Shown piece after piece: positions 7,664 through 16,892 of a stretch of DNA of 64,000 nt (position 1 is its first letter; each line of letters begins with the position of its first letter). The position numbers and the translations under genes were made by a program. The stretch covers positions 1-64,000 of the forward strand of contig CAZMSQ010000006.1 in assembly GCA_964569025.1 (NCBI GenBank), written 5' to 3'. A model generated the notes under the pieces. It was not told the DNA's origin and did not search any database. It saw only the letters and a program-made list of their open reading frames with translations. The stretch comes from CAZMSQ01 sp964569025. GTDB taxonomy: Bacteria > Bacteroidota > Bacteroidia > Chitinophagales > Saprospiraceae.

Positions 7664-9664
7664 TTATTGTTGCTTGGATCCTATGCCCGGATCAGCGGCC
7701 CGGGCGCGGTCTAAATATTGCTGTGCAGCCGACGGATTGCCCGCAGCCTGATAGACCAAAGACAAATCATACAGCAGCCTCGCATTGTCCGGCGCTCCCT
7801 TGAGAGCCATGTTCAAATAGTGCACCGCATATGAATAATCCTGCGTTGTGCGCGCTCCCATCAAAAAATGATCGTGAGCAACCCGGTGGATGAAATTGAC
7901 CATTGTTGCCTGAGGAGCCCGGCCGCCAAATAAGTACTCTATATACTGGTCAATAAAGTCGACACGCCCCCGGGCCACAATGATGTCGTAAAACTCCTGC
8001 AACAGTTTATTCAAATCACGGTCAAATTTGTACCGCTCAGCAGCTATGCCACCCTTCATGGTCAACGCATCTGTGTAAGCAGGGTATATACTCAATGCAT
8101 GATGGATATGACGATGCGCCTCATCAAGTAAAGGACGCGCCTCCTCTACCTTCCCGGCTTCCACCAGCCCCCGATACTCATGATAGAGGGCCGTGCCTAC
8201 AAAGCAATTTGCCCGAATGCTGTTTTTCGAAACCTTTACTGCAGCCCGGTTGAGCGTCAGCGGACTCTCCCAGACAGGTACCCGTGTCACCGTGCGGATG
8301 GCATACCCAGCAACAGTAAGTGCCAGAACGGCAAGACCAGCAAATCGCCCTGCCCTTCCAAAACGATTCGGTGCCCACTTTGCCAAGGCCCAGGCAGCAA
8401 GGGCCGTGTAAGCCACGGAGGGCATGAAGAGAAATCGCTCGTTCATAAAAGTTCCTATCGGAAACACCAGGTTCGATACAATCGACATGGTAATAAAATA
8501 AAAGAGAATGGACCAGGAGAGAATGGTGCGCTTAGAAAATTGGAAAATGGCCGCTGTAATAAGTCCGATATGGATGAATGCCGACAGCCAAACCTTCCAA
8601 TCGGTCCACTCCATAATTGGGATGTGATACGGATAGTAATCGTGCGTCAGCGGATGCGGGAATATCAGCAATCGCAGGTATTCCAGCATGGTGTACATAA
8701 TCGTTGCCAAACGCTGCCCCCCATTCATCTCCACAAACGGATCGTTCAGCAGACTGCCCGACCCCTCATTGAAAAAGCTCCCAATCACCCCCATGCGCAG
8801 ACGCAGGTACAGGAGAAAAACCACAACCAACATACCGGTCAGAAACCCCGTGCGCAGGCGAGATCCCGGCACAAAAAACAGCAACGTGAGAGGAATGGCC
8901 GCAATAAAGGTCACCGCATTCTCCTTGGCCAGCAATGCCAAGAAAAAAGTAAAGCCGGTTATAACCATCCATAGCCAGCCGCCCGAAACGGCGTGCCTGA
9001 TGCTGGCATACAAGGCGGCCAGTGACAAAAAGACCACCATGATTTCGTCCCGGCCCTTCACATTCGCCACTGCCTCGACATGTGTCGGATGCAGGGCGTA
9101 GAGCAGCGCCCCGGCAAATGGCAGTCCAAACCACCATTTCCCATCACCCGTAGGGAAAAGGATCCCGAAAATGCGAAATAACAACAACACGGTCAGACTG
9201 TACAGCAGGATGTTGTTAAAATGGGTCACCCACGGACTCGCCACCGTCATGGTATTCCCCTCATTGTCTGTATATTCTGTCGCCGTGTACTCGTGCTCAA
9301 TGGCAAAAGTCATAATTGACAATGGGCGGTATCTGTTACCGGCGACAATATTTTTTTGTTCCTTGAAATATCCCTGCATGCTTTCGGTGGTCAGGATGTC
9401 CCACAAGCCTTTGATTCCACTCTTGGTGTATGCATTATCTGTGATGACAATCTGGTCATCCAGCACGTACTGATATCCGGTGGCAGGAAAATATAAGGCA
9501 AAAGGCAAAAGAAAAAGGAGAATGGCAGGAATGCTGTGCTTACTCCAGAAGCCAGTCTCCCACACTGCAGTTGAAGAGTCGGATTTCGGAAAAGGAAAAC
9601 GCTTCAGGGAAAAAGATGATTTGACGGCTCCGCTTTTGCCGCTCTTTTTTTTTCTGCGCGCCAT
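7664..9664 (-). CDS. TMTC-like multi-pass membrane glycosyltransferase with C-terminal TPRs
   Basis: A 666-aa protein with a basic cytosolic N-terminus (RRKKKSGKSG), then roughly 10-11 membrane helices between about residues 45 and 460, then a soluble region with tetratricopeptide-like helices (for example DYSYAVHYLNMALKGAPDNA and ARLLYDLSLVYQAAGNPSAA). The first large loop has YVLDDQIVITDN and YRPLSIMTFA, which resemble the acidic loop of TMTC/GT-C glycosyltransferases that use lipid-linked sugars. Inference: it glycosylates exported proteins. It is the first gene of an operon with dctQ and dctM, which is an odd pairing. Substrate and donor are unknown. Confidence 0.75.
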   Translation of the reverse strand: MARRKKKSGKSGAVKSSFSLKRFPFPKSDSSTAVWETGFWSKHSIPAILLFLLPFALYFPATGYQYVLDDQIVITDNAYTKSGIKGLWDILTTESMQGYFKEQKNIVAGNRYRPLSIMTFAIEHEYTATEYTDNEGNTMTVASPWVTHFNNILLYSLTVLLLFRIFGILFPTGDGKWWFGLPFAGALLYALHPTHVEAVANVKGRDEIMVVFLSLAALYASIRHAVSGGWLWMVITGFTFFLALLAKENAVTFIAAIPLTLLFFVPGSRLRTGFLTGMLVVVFLLYLRLRMGVIGSFFNEGSGSLLNDPFVEMNGGQRLATIMYTMLEYLRLLIFPHPLTHDYYPYHIPIMEWTDWKVWLSAFIHIGLITAAIFQFSKRTILSWSILFYFITMSIVSNLVFPIGTFMNERFLFMPSVAYTALAAWALAKWAPNRFGRAGRFAGLAVLALTVAGYAIRTVTRVPVWESPLTLNRAAVKVSKNSIRANCFVGTALYHEYRGLVEAGKVEEARPLLDEAHRHIHHALSIYPAYTDALTMKGGIAAERYKFDRDLNKLLQEFYDIIVARGRVDFIDQYIEYLFGGRAPQATMVNFIHRVAHDHFLMGARTTQDYSYAVHYLNMALKGAPDNARLLYDLSLVYQAAGNPSAAQQYLDRARAADPGIGSKQQ

Positions 9665-9900
9665 GTTGCTGTTGTATGTGGTTCTCTGCGAAAGTACAAA
9701 AAACAGGTGAGCGTACTGTTGGCTTTTGAGGTTATGGCGCTTTCATAAAGAGGGGGCATGCCCATTGTCCTTTCCGGCTATAAAAGGGCTGCATAGTCAG
9801 CATGGGATGAGTGACTGCCTGCACGAATGTTGAGTCTTTGATGAAAGAATGCAAAAAGTACAGGAAAAAATGCCTACCTTTCTAAGTAACCTGAAAAGCA

Positions 9901-12900
9901 ATGATCCATCCCGAACTCGGCCGACTTTTTTTTCGCGAAATCGAAAAGCTGCTTCACAAACCAGAAGATGAGGCACGGGATTTACTCTTGAGACAGCTGC
10001 GGCTCCTGGAGCTTCTTTTTCAGGAGGTGACTCGCGAGGAGCGCATTCAGTTTTCAACCCTCTTTTCCAGAATGGCCTTTGCTTTCCAAAAGCTGGGCGT
10101 CGACAGGCGGAAACAATTTGTCATTCACCATTTCCGCAAGCAAGGCAGGGCCGTTGCAAACAGCAGAGAGGGGGTGGATGAAGAGCTTCTCCTGCTCGGC
10201 TTCCGGGTGCTCGCTGATGCCACTGCCGCACTCTTCGGTGAGCCAGTCCCGGAGCAGTTGGAGTCACAACTCGCCGGACAGGAAATCTACCCAGAACAGT
10301 CTGCAGAAATTGTCAAATTCGTCCGACAGATCAGGCTGCTCGCACTGCGTGACGATGCATCCAGTCGGCAGCTCATCGGGATCGATGAGCAAAGACCCGG
10401 AGAAGAAGTACGGGTGCAGTATGGGATTGCTGAGCGCAATGACAACTTCAATCCGACGATTGCGCTGATTCGCAAATACTTCAGATTCCCCCTGCAAATC
10501 AATCTCATCGAAGTGCAAATCGATGCTGATGGCGTCTATCGCCCACGTGCCTTTGTGGTCGAACCCGATTATCTCGTAGATGTCACTTCTATTGCTGAGT
10601 GCTGCAAACCCAATGGGCACTTCACAGCGGGATACCTCCTGCGCAAATTTCTCCCGGTCAGCCAGACCAAACATCTGATGCTCGGGAACATCGCCAACTT
10701 TTTTCTCGACGAACTCATGGCAGACTCCAACCAGTCATTTCAATCGCTCTTCCCAAAAGTGTTTCGCCTCAATCCACTGGCCTTTGCTTTGTTCGATGAT
10801 ACTACCATGAGGGAGATTCATCAGGGCAGTAAAAAGCACTTTGTCAACTTGCGGGAAATGGTGGTCAGTGGCTTTCAATCAAGAGATATCAATCCTGAGG
10901 AGTGTTTCCTGGAGCCGACATTTTTTTCGGAAATGTATGGGCTGCAGGGGCGACTGGATGTGTTCTTCCACAAGAGCGGTACAAAGGGCTCAGCCATCGT
11001 TGAGTTGAAAAGTGGCTCTGTATTCAAGCCCAATCGCTATCGCATCAATCAAAACCACTACACCCAGACACTCCTTTATGATCTCATCATCCGCTCGGTA
11101 TATGGCCGGGAGGTTGATCCGCTCAACTACATTCTCTATTCAAAAGCAGATACGGACTGCCTGCGTTTTGCACCTGTCGTTTCTTCCAAGCAAATGGAAG
11201 CAATGGAAATCCGCAATGAGTTGCTTGCCATTGAACGGCAGCTCGCCGACTTGACCGGTGCAGATCCGAATCCGGCACTGTTTGCGCGCCTAAGCCAAAT
11301 AAAGGCTTCCGGGTTTGAGGAGAAAGATCTGCAGATATTTACGAGTGTGTTCCAGAGCGCGACTCCGCTCGAACGCAAATATTTCCTGGCGTTTGCGGGA
11401 ATGGTTGCCCGTGAGCACCAGTTGGCACGGGTAGGCATTGAAGGGCTCGACCAGGTGAATGGTCAGGCTGCATTATGGCGGAGTACAGCAGTTGAGAAGG
11501 AGGATCAGTTCGGCATGCTCCGTCATCTCCGGGTCGTCAGTGCTCGCCAGGCAGCTGAGGAAGAGCCGCTGGTAACCTTCCGCCGAACAGCCGCGACCAA
11601 CCCGCTTGCCAATTTCCGGCAGGGTGATATCGCTGTCCTCTATCCCTCCCCCGACGAACAGTCAACCGTGCTTCGCGGGCAAGTCTTCAAATGCACCATC
11701 ACAACCATCAATGACCGGGAAATTGTGCTCCGGCTCCGCTCCCGCCAAATGAATACAGCTCTCTTTGAGACGGAAACTTTCTGGAACCTCGAGCCTGATA
11801 TGCTGGATGGCAGCTTCAACAGCATGTATAAGCAGCTTTTCGCCTTTCTCAAAGCTCCGGCTGACCGCCGCAGCCTCTGGCTCGGCCAGGAGCCTCCTGC
11901 GGAGCCAGCCGTCAGCCGCCCCAGACCTCCAATTTTGATGACCGCTGCCCAAGCGCTCCTGTTTCAGCGAATGATAGCAGCCCGGGATTATTTCCTCCTA
12001 TGGGGCCCACCAGGTACCGGCAAAACCAGCATCATGCTCAAGGCCGTTGCAGGCTACCTTTGGCAACATACCTCGGAAAATGTCCTGATCCTTGCTTACA
12101 CCAATCGAGCTGTCGACGAGATCTGTGAGTCCATCGCCGATTATCACCCTGATCTTGCAGACTCCTTCCTCCGCATCGGGTCTCGGTTTAGCACCGATGC
12201 ACGATTCCAGAGAAATCTGCTTTCCAACCGCCTCGAAGCCATAGACTCCCGGGCCGCGCTCAGAGATATGCTCGACGCCCACAGAATCGTCGTCTCTACG
12301 GTTGCCTCACTCGCAAACCGAACAGAACTCCTGACCCTCAAACGATTCGATAGGGTTATCCTCGATGAGGCTTCACAGGTCATCGAACCCTTGCTCATCG
12401 GACTGCTGCCTCACTTCCCGCGTGCCATTCTGATAGGGGACCATCGCCAACTGCCGGCTGTGGTGACTCAGGGCGAGGACCAGACCAGGACCAAAGACAG
12501 CGATTTTGAAGAAATTGGACTCGATAATTTGCGCAACTCACTCTTTGACAGATTATATAGGCTCGCCATTCGCAAGGGGTGGACACATGCCTTCGGTCAG
12601 CTCACCCATCAGGGCCGTATGCACAAGGATATCATGGCATTTCCCAATCATCATTTTTATTCAGGCTTTTTGCATACCCTCCCCGAAGAGGTGCCGGCTC
12701 ATGTATTTCAGAATCAGGATCTCAATTTAGCAACACCGCCTGAAGCTTCGCGCCTCGAACAAGCCCTTTCGACTCAACGGGTGGTGTTCCTTCCGGCCAA
12801 AATTGAATCAGAAAGCCTGATGTCCAAAACCAACCTCAGGGAGGCAGAGATCGTTGTCGAAGTCATTCATGCATTCCAACGCATCTATCAGTCCGCCGGA

Positions 12901-13278
12901 AGACCCTTCCATATTGAGTCTGTCGGTGTCATCGCTCCCTATCGCGCTCAGATTGCCCTCATCAAAAACTGTCTGAGCACGGCTGGCCTGGATGAGGCCT
13001 CTCTGACCGTAGATACCGTCGAACGCTATCAGGGCGGTGCCCGGGACATCATCATTATGTCGCTCTGTGCCAATCATCCGCGCCAGCTCCAGTCACTGGT
13101 CAGCCTTTCCTCAGAAGGTGTCGATCGCAAACTCAATGTGGCACTCACCCGTGCCCGAAATCACTTGATACTGATTGGAAATCCCGATATCTTGCGCCTC
13201 GATCCTCGGTATGCTGCATTCATCAACCAATATTCAGGAAAATGGCAGGCTGATAATTCAGACAAAACAAAAGTATGA
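9901..13278 (+). CDS. Dna2-like PD-(D/E)XK nuclease and SF1B helicase
   Basis: A 1125-aa two-part DNA-processing enzyme. The N-terminal half holds a PD-(D/E)XK nuclease with Asp353 (GRLDVF), Glu368-Leu-Lys370 (ELKSG) and a following NQNHYTQTLLYDL helix, as in Cas4/Dna2. The C-terminal half is a superfamily 1B helicase: Walker A GPPGTGKTS (Lys708), Ia AYTNRAVDE, II DEAS (822-825), III GDHRQLP, then APYRAQI, VERYQGGARD and NVALTRARNH. The four-cysteine iron-sulfur pattern of eukaryotic Dna2 is not evident; only ECC near residue 236 and a lone Cys after the nuclease core are seen. It probably acts in end resection or repair. The stop overlaps the next gene's ATG by four bases (ATGA). A possible -7 box (TACCTTTC) lies at 9875. 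Confidence 0.88.
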   Translation: MIHPELGRLFFREIEKLLHKPEDEARDLLLRQLRLLELLFQEVTREERIQFSTLFSRMAFAFQKLGVDRRKQFVIHHFRKQGRAVANSREGVDEELLLLGFRVLADATAALFGEPVPEQLESQLAGQEIYPEQSAEIVKFVRQIRLLALRDDASSRQLIGIDEQRPGEEVRVQYGIAERNDNFNPTIALIRKYFRFPLQINLIEVQIDADGVYRPRAFVVEPDYLVDVTSIAECCKPNGHFTAGYLLRKFLPVSQTKHLMLGNIANFFLDELMADSNQSFQSLFPKVFRLNPLAFALFDDTTMREIHQGSKKHFVNLREMVVSGFQSRDINPEECFLEPTFFSEMYGLQGRLDVFFHKSGTKGSAIVELKSGSVFKPNRYRINQNHYTQTLLYDLIIRSVYGREVDPLNYILYSKADTDCLRFAPVVSSKQMEAMEIRNELLAIERQLADLTGADPNPALFARLSQIKASGFEEKDLQIFTSVFQSATPLERKYFLAFAGMVAREHQLARVGIEGLDQVNGQAALWRSTAVEKEDQFGMLRHLRVVSARQAAEEEPLVTFRRTAATNPLANFRQGDIAVLYPSPDEQSTVLRGQVFKCTITTINDREIVLRLRSRQMNTALFETETFWNLEPDMLDGSFNSMYKQLFAFLKAPADRRSLWLGQEPPAEPAVSRPRPPILMTAAQALLFQRMIAARDYFLLWGPPGTGKTSIMLKAVAGYLWQHTSENVLILAYTNRAVDEICESIADYHPDLADSFLRIGSRFSTDARFQRNLLSNRLEAIDSRAALRDMLDAHRIVVSTVASLANRTELLTLKRFDRVILDEASQVIEPLLIGLLPHFPRAILIGDHRQLPAVVTQGEDQTRTKDSDFEEIGLDNLRNSLFDRLYRLAIRKGWTHAFGQLTHQGRMHKDIMAFPNHHFYSGFLHTLPEEVPAHVFQNQDLNLATPPEASRLEQALSTQRVVFLPAKIESESLMSKTNLREAEIVVEVIHAFQRIYQSAGRPFHIESVGVIAPYRAQIALIKNCLSTAGLDEASLTVDTVERYQGGARDIIIMSLCANHPRQLQSLVSLSSEGVDRKLNVALTRARNHLILIGNPDILRLDPRYAAFINQYSGKWQADNSDKTKV

Positions 13279-14849
13279 ATATCCATCAGATAGAAAATAT
13301 TGAAATAAGAAGACTCAAGCTTAGTGACTACACCCAGTTGCGCACTTCCATGCAACAGGCCTATGAAAACTGGAGTGGTGTGCATTGGACACCGGAGCAA
13401 ATACAAACCCTCGTCGACCTCTTTCCTGAGGGGCAACTTGTGGCCATTGTAGATGGCACAGTAGTCGGGAGTGCCTTTTCAATTATTGTGGACTATGACA
13501 AGTATGGCGATGACCATACCTTCCAGGAAATCACTGGTAATGAGTCATTCTCAACCCATTCCCCTGAAGGAGATGTGCTCTATGGCATTGATGTATTTGT
13601 GGCACCCGGATATCGCGGACTCCGGCTTGGCAGAAGGCTCTATGATGCGCGTAAGGACCTGTGCGAGCAGTTGAATCTCCGGGCCATTATTTTTGGTGGG
13701 CGTGTGCCAAATTATCACAAGTACGCCAATCAGATGCGCCCAAATGAGTATATCCGGAAGGTGCGACTGAAGGAAGTCGATGATCCGGTCCTTAATTTTC
13801 AGCTTTCCAATGATTTTCATGTCAAAAAAGTGCTCAAAGACTATCTGCCAGGCGATGCGGAGTCTAAGGAGTATGGTATCCTCCTTCAATGGAATAACAT
13901 ATATTACTCACGCCCCACCCGCAAAGCCAGGGCCCATCAGGGCACGGTCAGGCTTGGCCTCGTACAATGGCAGATGAGAGCCTATCGCACGATGGATGAG
14001 GTCTTCGAACAGGTGGAATACTTCGTTGATGCGGTCTCCGATTATCAAAGTGATTTTGTGCTCTTCCCCGAGTACTTCAACGCTCCTCTGATGGCGGGAC
14101 ACAACGAATTATCTGAGGCCGAGGCCATCCGAAAATTGGCTGCGTATACTGATGATGTCATCGAACGCTTTCACGAACTGGCATTGTCTTATAACATCAA
14201 TATTATGACCGGCAGTATGCCGGAAGTACGTGATGGCAGGCTCTACAATGTGGGGTTTTTATGCCACAGAAATGGAAAGATTGATAAATATGAAAAATTG
14301 CATGTGACACCCGATGAGGTGCGGGCCTGGGGTCTCACAGGTGGAAATCAGCTGAAAGTGTTTGAGACAGATGCCGGAAGGGTAGGGGTGCTGATCTGCT
14401 ACGATGTCGAATTTCCGGAACTGTCCCGGATTCTCGCCGAACAAGGCATGCAAATGTTGTTTGTCCCTTTCCTCACCGATACTCAAAACGGGTACTCTCG
14501 TGTCAGAAACTGCGCCCAGGCTCGTGCCGTTGAAAATGAATGCTATGTGGCTATGGCAGGCAGCGTCGGCAACCTGCCGAATGTCCATAACATGGATATC
14601 CAATATGCCCAGTCAGTGGTGTTCACACCCTGTGATTTTGCATTTCCCACCAACGGCATCAAGGCTGAGGCCACCCCAAATACCGAAATGATTCTGATTG
14701 CTGACGTAGACCTGGATTTGCTCAGCGAATTACATTCCTATGGCAGTGTCCGTAATCTCAAGGACCGAAGAGTTGATCTTTACAGTCTCTATTTTCGATC
14801 AGATGGAAAAAAACAGGTAAAAGTCCCCGTTAGGAAAGAGTTTGAATAA
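13275..14849 (+). CDS. GNAT acetyltransferase / carbon-nitrogen hydrolase (nitrilase) fusion
   Basis: A 524-aa fusion. Residues 1 to about 190 form a GNAT N-acetyltransferase domain, with the acetyl-CoA loop region YRGLRLGRRLYDAR. Residues about 220-510 form a nitrilase-superfamily amidohydrolase with the catalytic triad visible: Glu266 (LFPEYF), Lys341 (KYEKLH) and Cys375 (LICYDVEF). This two-domain architecture is widespread and annotated as bifunctional, but its substrate is not known to me. It is translationally coupled to the nuclease-helicase gene by an ATGA overlap. It is convergent with folE, and the shared terminator at 14855-14885 lies just after its stop. Confidence 0.9.
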   Translation: MNIHQIENIEIRRLKLSDYTQLRTSMQQAYENWSGVHWTPEQIQTLVDLFPEGQLVAIVDGTVVGSAFSIIVDYDKYGDDHTFQEITGNESFSTHSPEGDVLYGIDVFVAPGYRGLRLGRRLYDARKDLCEQLNLRAIIFGGRVPNYHKYANQMRPNEYIRKVRLKEVDDPVLNFQLSNDFHVKKVLKDYLPGDAESKEYGILLQWNNIYYSRPTRKARAHQGTVRLGLVQWQMRAYRTMDEVFEQVEYFVDAVSDYQSDFVLFPEYFNAPLMAGHNELSEAEAIRKLAAYTDDVIERFHELALSYNINIMTGSMPEVRDGRLYNVGFLCHRNGKIDKYEKLHVTPDEVRAWGLTGGNQLKVFETDAGRVGVLICYDVEFPELSRILAEQGMQMLFVPFLTDTQNGYSRVRNCAQARAVENECYVAMAGSVGNLPNVHNMDIQYAQSVVFTPCDFAFPTNGIKAEATPNTEMILIADVDLDLLSELHSYGSVRNLKDRRVDLYSLYFRSDGKKQVKVPVRKEFE

Positions 14850-14854
14850 AAAAT

Positions 14855-14885
14855 GCCCGCAGGCAATTTGAAATCACCTGCGGGC
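14855..14885 (-). terminator. Intrinsic terminator of folE
   Basis: Perfect 9-bp stem GCCCGCAGG / CCTGCGGGC with a 13-nt loop. Read on the minus strand, the stem is followed by a T-rich tract (ATTTTTTATTC), so it terminates folE; it lies between convergent genes. Confidence 0.8.
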
Positions 14886-14908
14886 TCGCACTTATTCATG
14901 TGCCTGGG

Positions 14909-15616
14909 TTAGCAAGGGGTGGGAGAACTCAGCAGAGAGTCGTAAAACTCCCTGCGGGTGTTCTCATTTAAAAATTTACCGGAAAAAAATGTCGTTACCG
15001 TGCTGCTGTGCTCGTGCTCAACGCCGCGGCACTGCACGCACATATGCTTCGCATCAATGAGCACAGCCACATCTTTTGTGTGCAGTGCCTCGCACAGCTC
15101 CTCTCCAATCTGGACCGTCAGCCTCTCCTGAACCTGCGGCCGGCGCGAAAAGTAATCGACAAGCCTGTTGAGCTTCGACAGACCAATGACCTTTCCGCTT
15201 GACATATACGCAACATGTGCTACTCCATAAATGGGAAGAAAATGGTGCTCACAAGTGGACTGGACGCGGATATTCTTCTCTACCAGCATCTGACGATACT
15301 GATATTTGTTTTCAAACAGGGTGAGAGCGGGCTTGTTATCTGGATTGAGACCCAAAAAAATTTCACGCACATACATCTTGGCAACCCGCCCCGGGGTCCC
15401 TTTCAGGCTGTCGTCTTTCAGGTCGAGCCCAAGAATTTCCATAATTGACTGAAAGTGTGTTTCAATTTTTCTCATCTTTACCTCCTCTGATATATCAAAC
15501 GCGTCCTTTCGCAAAGGTGTATCTCTCGAGGTGGCGAGGTGGGCATCTCCAATATCGTCGGTCAGTACCGTGCTGTTATGGGAGTAGTGACCATTCGATT
15601 CTGTGGGTATATTCAT
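14909..15616 (-). CDS. folE: GTP cyclohydrolase I
   Basis: A 235-aa enzyme of the FolE type I family, which converts GTP to 7,8-dihydroneopterin triphosphate at the entry of folate and pterin synthesis. Zinc ligands are visible as Cys122 and His125 (TCEHHF) and Cys193 (HMCVQCRGVEH). The family segments HFLPIYGVAHVAYMS, GLSKLNRLVDYFSRRPQVQE and LTVQIGEEL are all present. The first 45 or so residues are a non-conserved extension, as in many bacterial members. It is transcribed divergently from the lipoprotein gene at 15664 and ends at a clear terminator. Confidence 0.95.
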   Translation of the reverse strand: MNIPTESNGHYSHNSTVLTDDIGDAHLATSRDTPLRKDAFDISEEVKMRKIETHFQSIMEILGLDLKDDSLKGTPGRVAKMYVREIFLGLNPDNKPALTLFENKYQYRQMLVEKNIRVQSTCEHHFLPIYGVAHVAYMSSGKVIGLSKLNRLVDYFSRRPQVQERLTVQIGEELCEALHTKDVAVLIDAKHMCVQCRGVEHEHSSTVTTFFSGKFLNENTRREFYDSLLSSPTPC

Positions 15617-15617
15617 G

Positions 15618-15625
15618 TATATTTG
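15618..15625 (+). promoter_or_regulatory. Bacteroidota -7 box (TATATTTG) before the lipoprotein gene
   Basis: Perfect TAnnTTTG match 39 bp before the ATG at 15664. It supports that ATG over longer upstream openings of the same frame, which would begin before the promoter. The -33 region is only weakly conserved. Confidence 0.55.
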
Positions 15626-15663
15626 TTTGTGGTTGTGAAAAGCAGGTTGTAAACACGGGTCTT

Positions 15664-16215
15664 ATGCGAATGTTCACTCTGAGAAAGCCGGCAAGCGGCC
15701 GGCTGCTTTCTTCCCTTATGGCGCTGGCGGCTGTCAGTGTTGCCCTTTTGTCTTGCGAACCAACACCCTCTGGCCCTGTCTGCGCCTTCGGCGAGCCGCG
15801 GCCAATCTTCACTGATTCCATGGGTCCGGTGGTTGAACACACCTTCAATGCAAACGGTCAGGAGGCCTCCGAAGAGGTCCTGTTTTCCAATGGCCAGAAG
15901 GTCATGATTTTTCAGGAAGGCTGTGATACCCTGATTCAGGAATTTCGGTTTCCGCTCCCCGCCGAACCGAATCCCGTCTCACCCAGGTACCGCGCTACTC
16001 AGGCAATGGAGCAGTTTGCCTACCTCGCAGGGGTTGATCCGAAACTGAATAGCCTTTCGCTCTGGACAGTCCAGCTCACAGCCGGGCGCGATACCTTACC
16101 TCTTGGTCAACCACTTCCTCTTGGTCAGGGCTTGAGCATCGCTCTTGATGCGATATCAGGAGATACAGAAGACATGTTGATTGTAACGCTCCAAGGAGCC
16201 GCTCCTTCAAAATAA
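15664..16215 (+). CDS. Lipoprotein of unknown function
   Basis: A 183-aa protein with a lipoprotein signal: MRMFTLRKPASGR, a hydrophobic stretch, then VALLSC with the lipid-modified Cys near residue 33. The mature part (GPVCAFGEPRPIF onward) has no family I recognise. The frame is open upstream to 15445, but that region overlaps divergent folE and gives no signal peptide; the ATG at 15664 gives a canonical lipoprotein signal and sits downstream of a TATATTTG box. The protein probably resides in the outer membrane or periplasm. Confidence 0.65.
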   Translation: MRMFTLRKPASGRLLSSLMALAAVSVALLSCEPTPSGPVCAFGEPRPIFTDSMGPVVEHTFNANGQEASEEVLFSNGQKVMIFQEGCDTLIQEFRFPLPAEPNPVSPRYRATQAMEQFAYLAGVDPKLNSLSLWTVQLTAGRDTLPLGQPLPLGQGLSIALDAISGDTEDMLIVTLQGAAPSK

Positions 16216-16236
16216 GGTACTTGTAAATGATTCAAG

Positions 16237-16261
16237 TTGAAAGGGCGTGATGACCTTTCAA
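16237..16261. terminator. Hairpin between convergent lipoprotein genes
   Basis: Perfect 8-bp stem TTGAAAGG / CCTTTCAA with a 9-nt loop, in the 47-bp space between two convergent genes. Neither side has a strong T tract. Confidence 0.5.
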
Positions 16262-16262
16262 T

Positions 16263-16781
16263 TCAGTTGCACAACATGTATAATGGATCCGTTTCCAATA
16301 CGTTGCTAAGGTTGCCAGAACGATCTTTGATCTGCACGAGAAATGTGATGGTGTCAATCGGGTAAAGGTCTGAGGGTTCACAGACGTTCGGTATCAATGG
16401 GGAAATACAACAAATCGGGGCACCGGTGTTGATGTCGACATAAATTTCTCCTGAAATTCCTTTTGTGCTGCCCTGTTCTGGAATAAGTGGAATTCGGTAT
16501 CGGTAGGAGGCCTCACTTGGCTCAAGTGTCTGACGAACCCGCTTATCTTCCATGTACAGATTTAAAGAATCCTGCGCATCCCCCAAGTCACCGTCGCCAT
16601 CTTCAAATGCAATGGCCAGAGTGACGACCTCTCCAGAGCCAATTCCTCCTTGATTCACCGTATCTTTGGTAAAGTATAAGAATGAAATGACCGGCTCATC
16701 GCTGAAGTCCGGGGGTTCACTGCAGGCACCTGTAAAAAGGAGAATCCCAAAAAGAATGATGGAGAATGACAGTCGACTCAT
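16263..16781 (-). CDS. Lipoprotein of unknown function
   Basis: A 172-aa lipoprotein: MSRLSFSIILFGILLFTGAC gives a lipobox with Cys20. The mature part has an acidic segment (FEDGDGDLGDAQDS) like those in Bacteroidota surface lipoproteins with Ig-like folds, and a late ICCISPLIPNVC cysteine-rich stretch. A GTG four codons upstream would also fit, but the ATG at 16781 gives the standard signal peptide. Function unknown. Confidence 0.68.
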   Translation of the reverse strand: MSRLSFSIILFGILLFTGACSEPPDFSDEPVISFLYFTKDTVNQGGIGSGEVVTLAIAFEDGDGDLGDAQDSLNLYMEDKRVRQTLEPSEASYRYRIPLIPEQGSTKGISGEIYVDINTGAPICCISPLIPNVCEPSDLYPIDTITFLVQIKDRSGNLSNVLETDPLYMLCN

Positions 16782-16892
16782 GAGCAATAACACTTGGGTG
16801 AATTTCAGGAAAACTGCAGAATAGATACTGCACCCATTGAAAACAAAACGCGAATTTCAGACATTAAGTTGTTCTTTTGAATCATTCAGGCC

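Noticed and set aside
9754..9763. GGGCATGCCC palindrome upstream of the nuclease-helicase gene
   Set aside because: Only 10 nt, with no repeat elsewhere noticed; likely to occur by chance.
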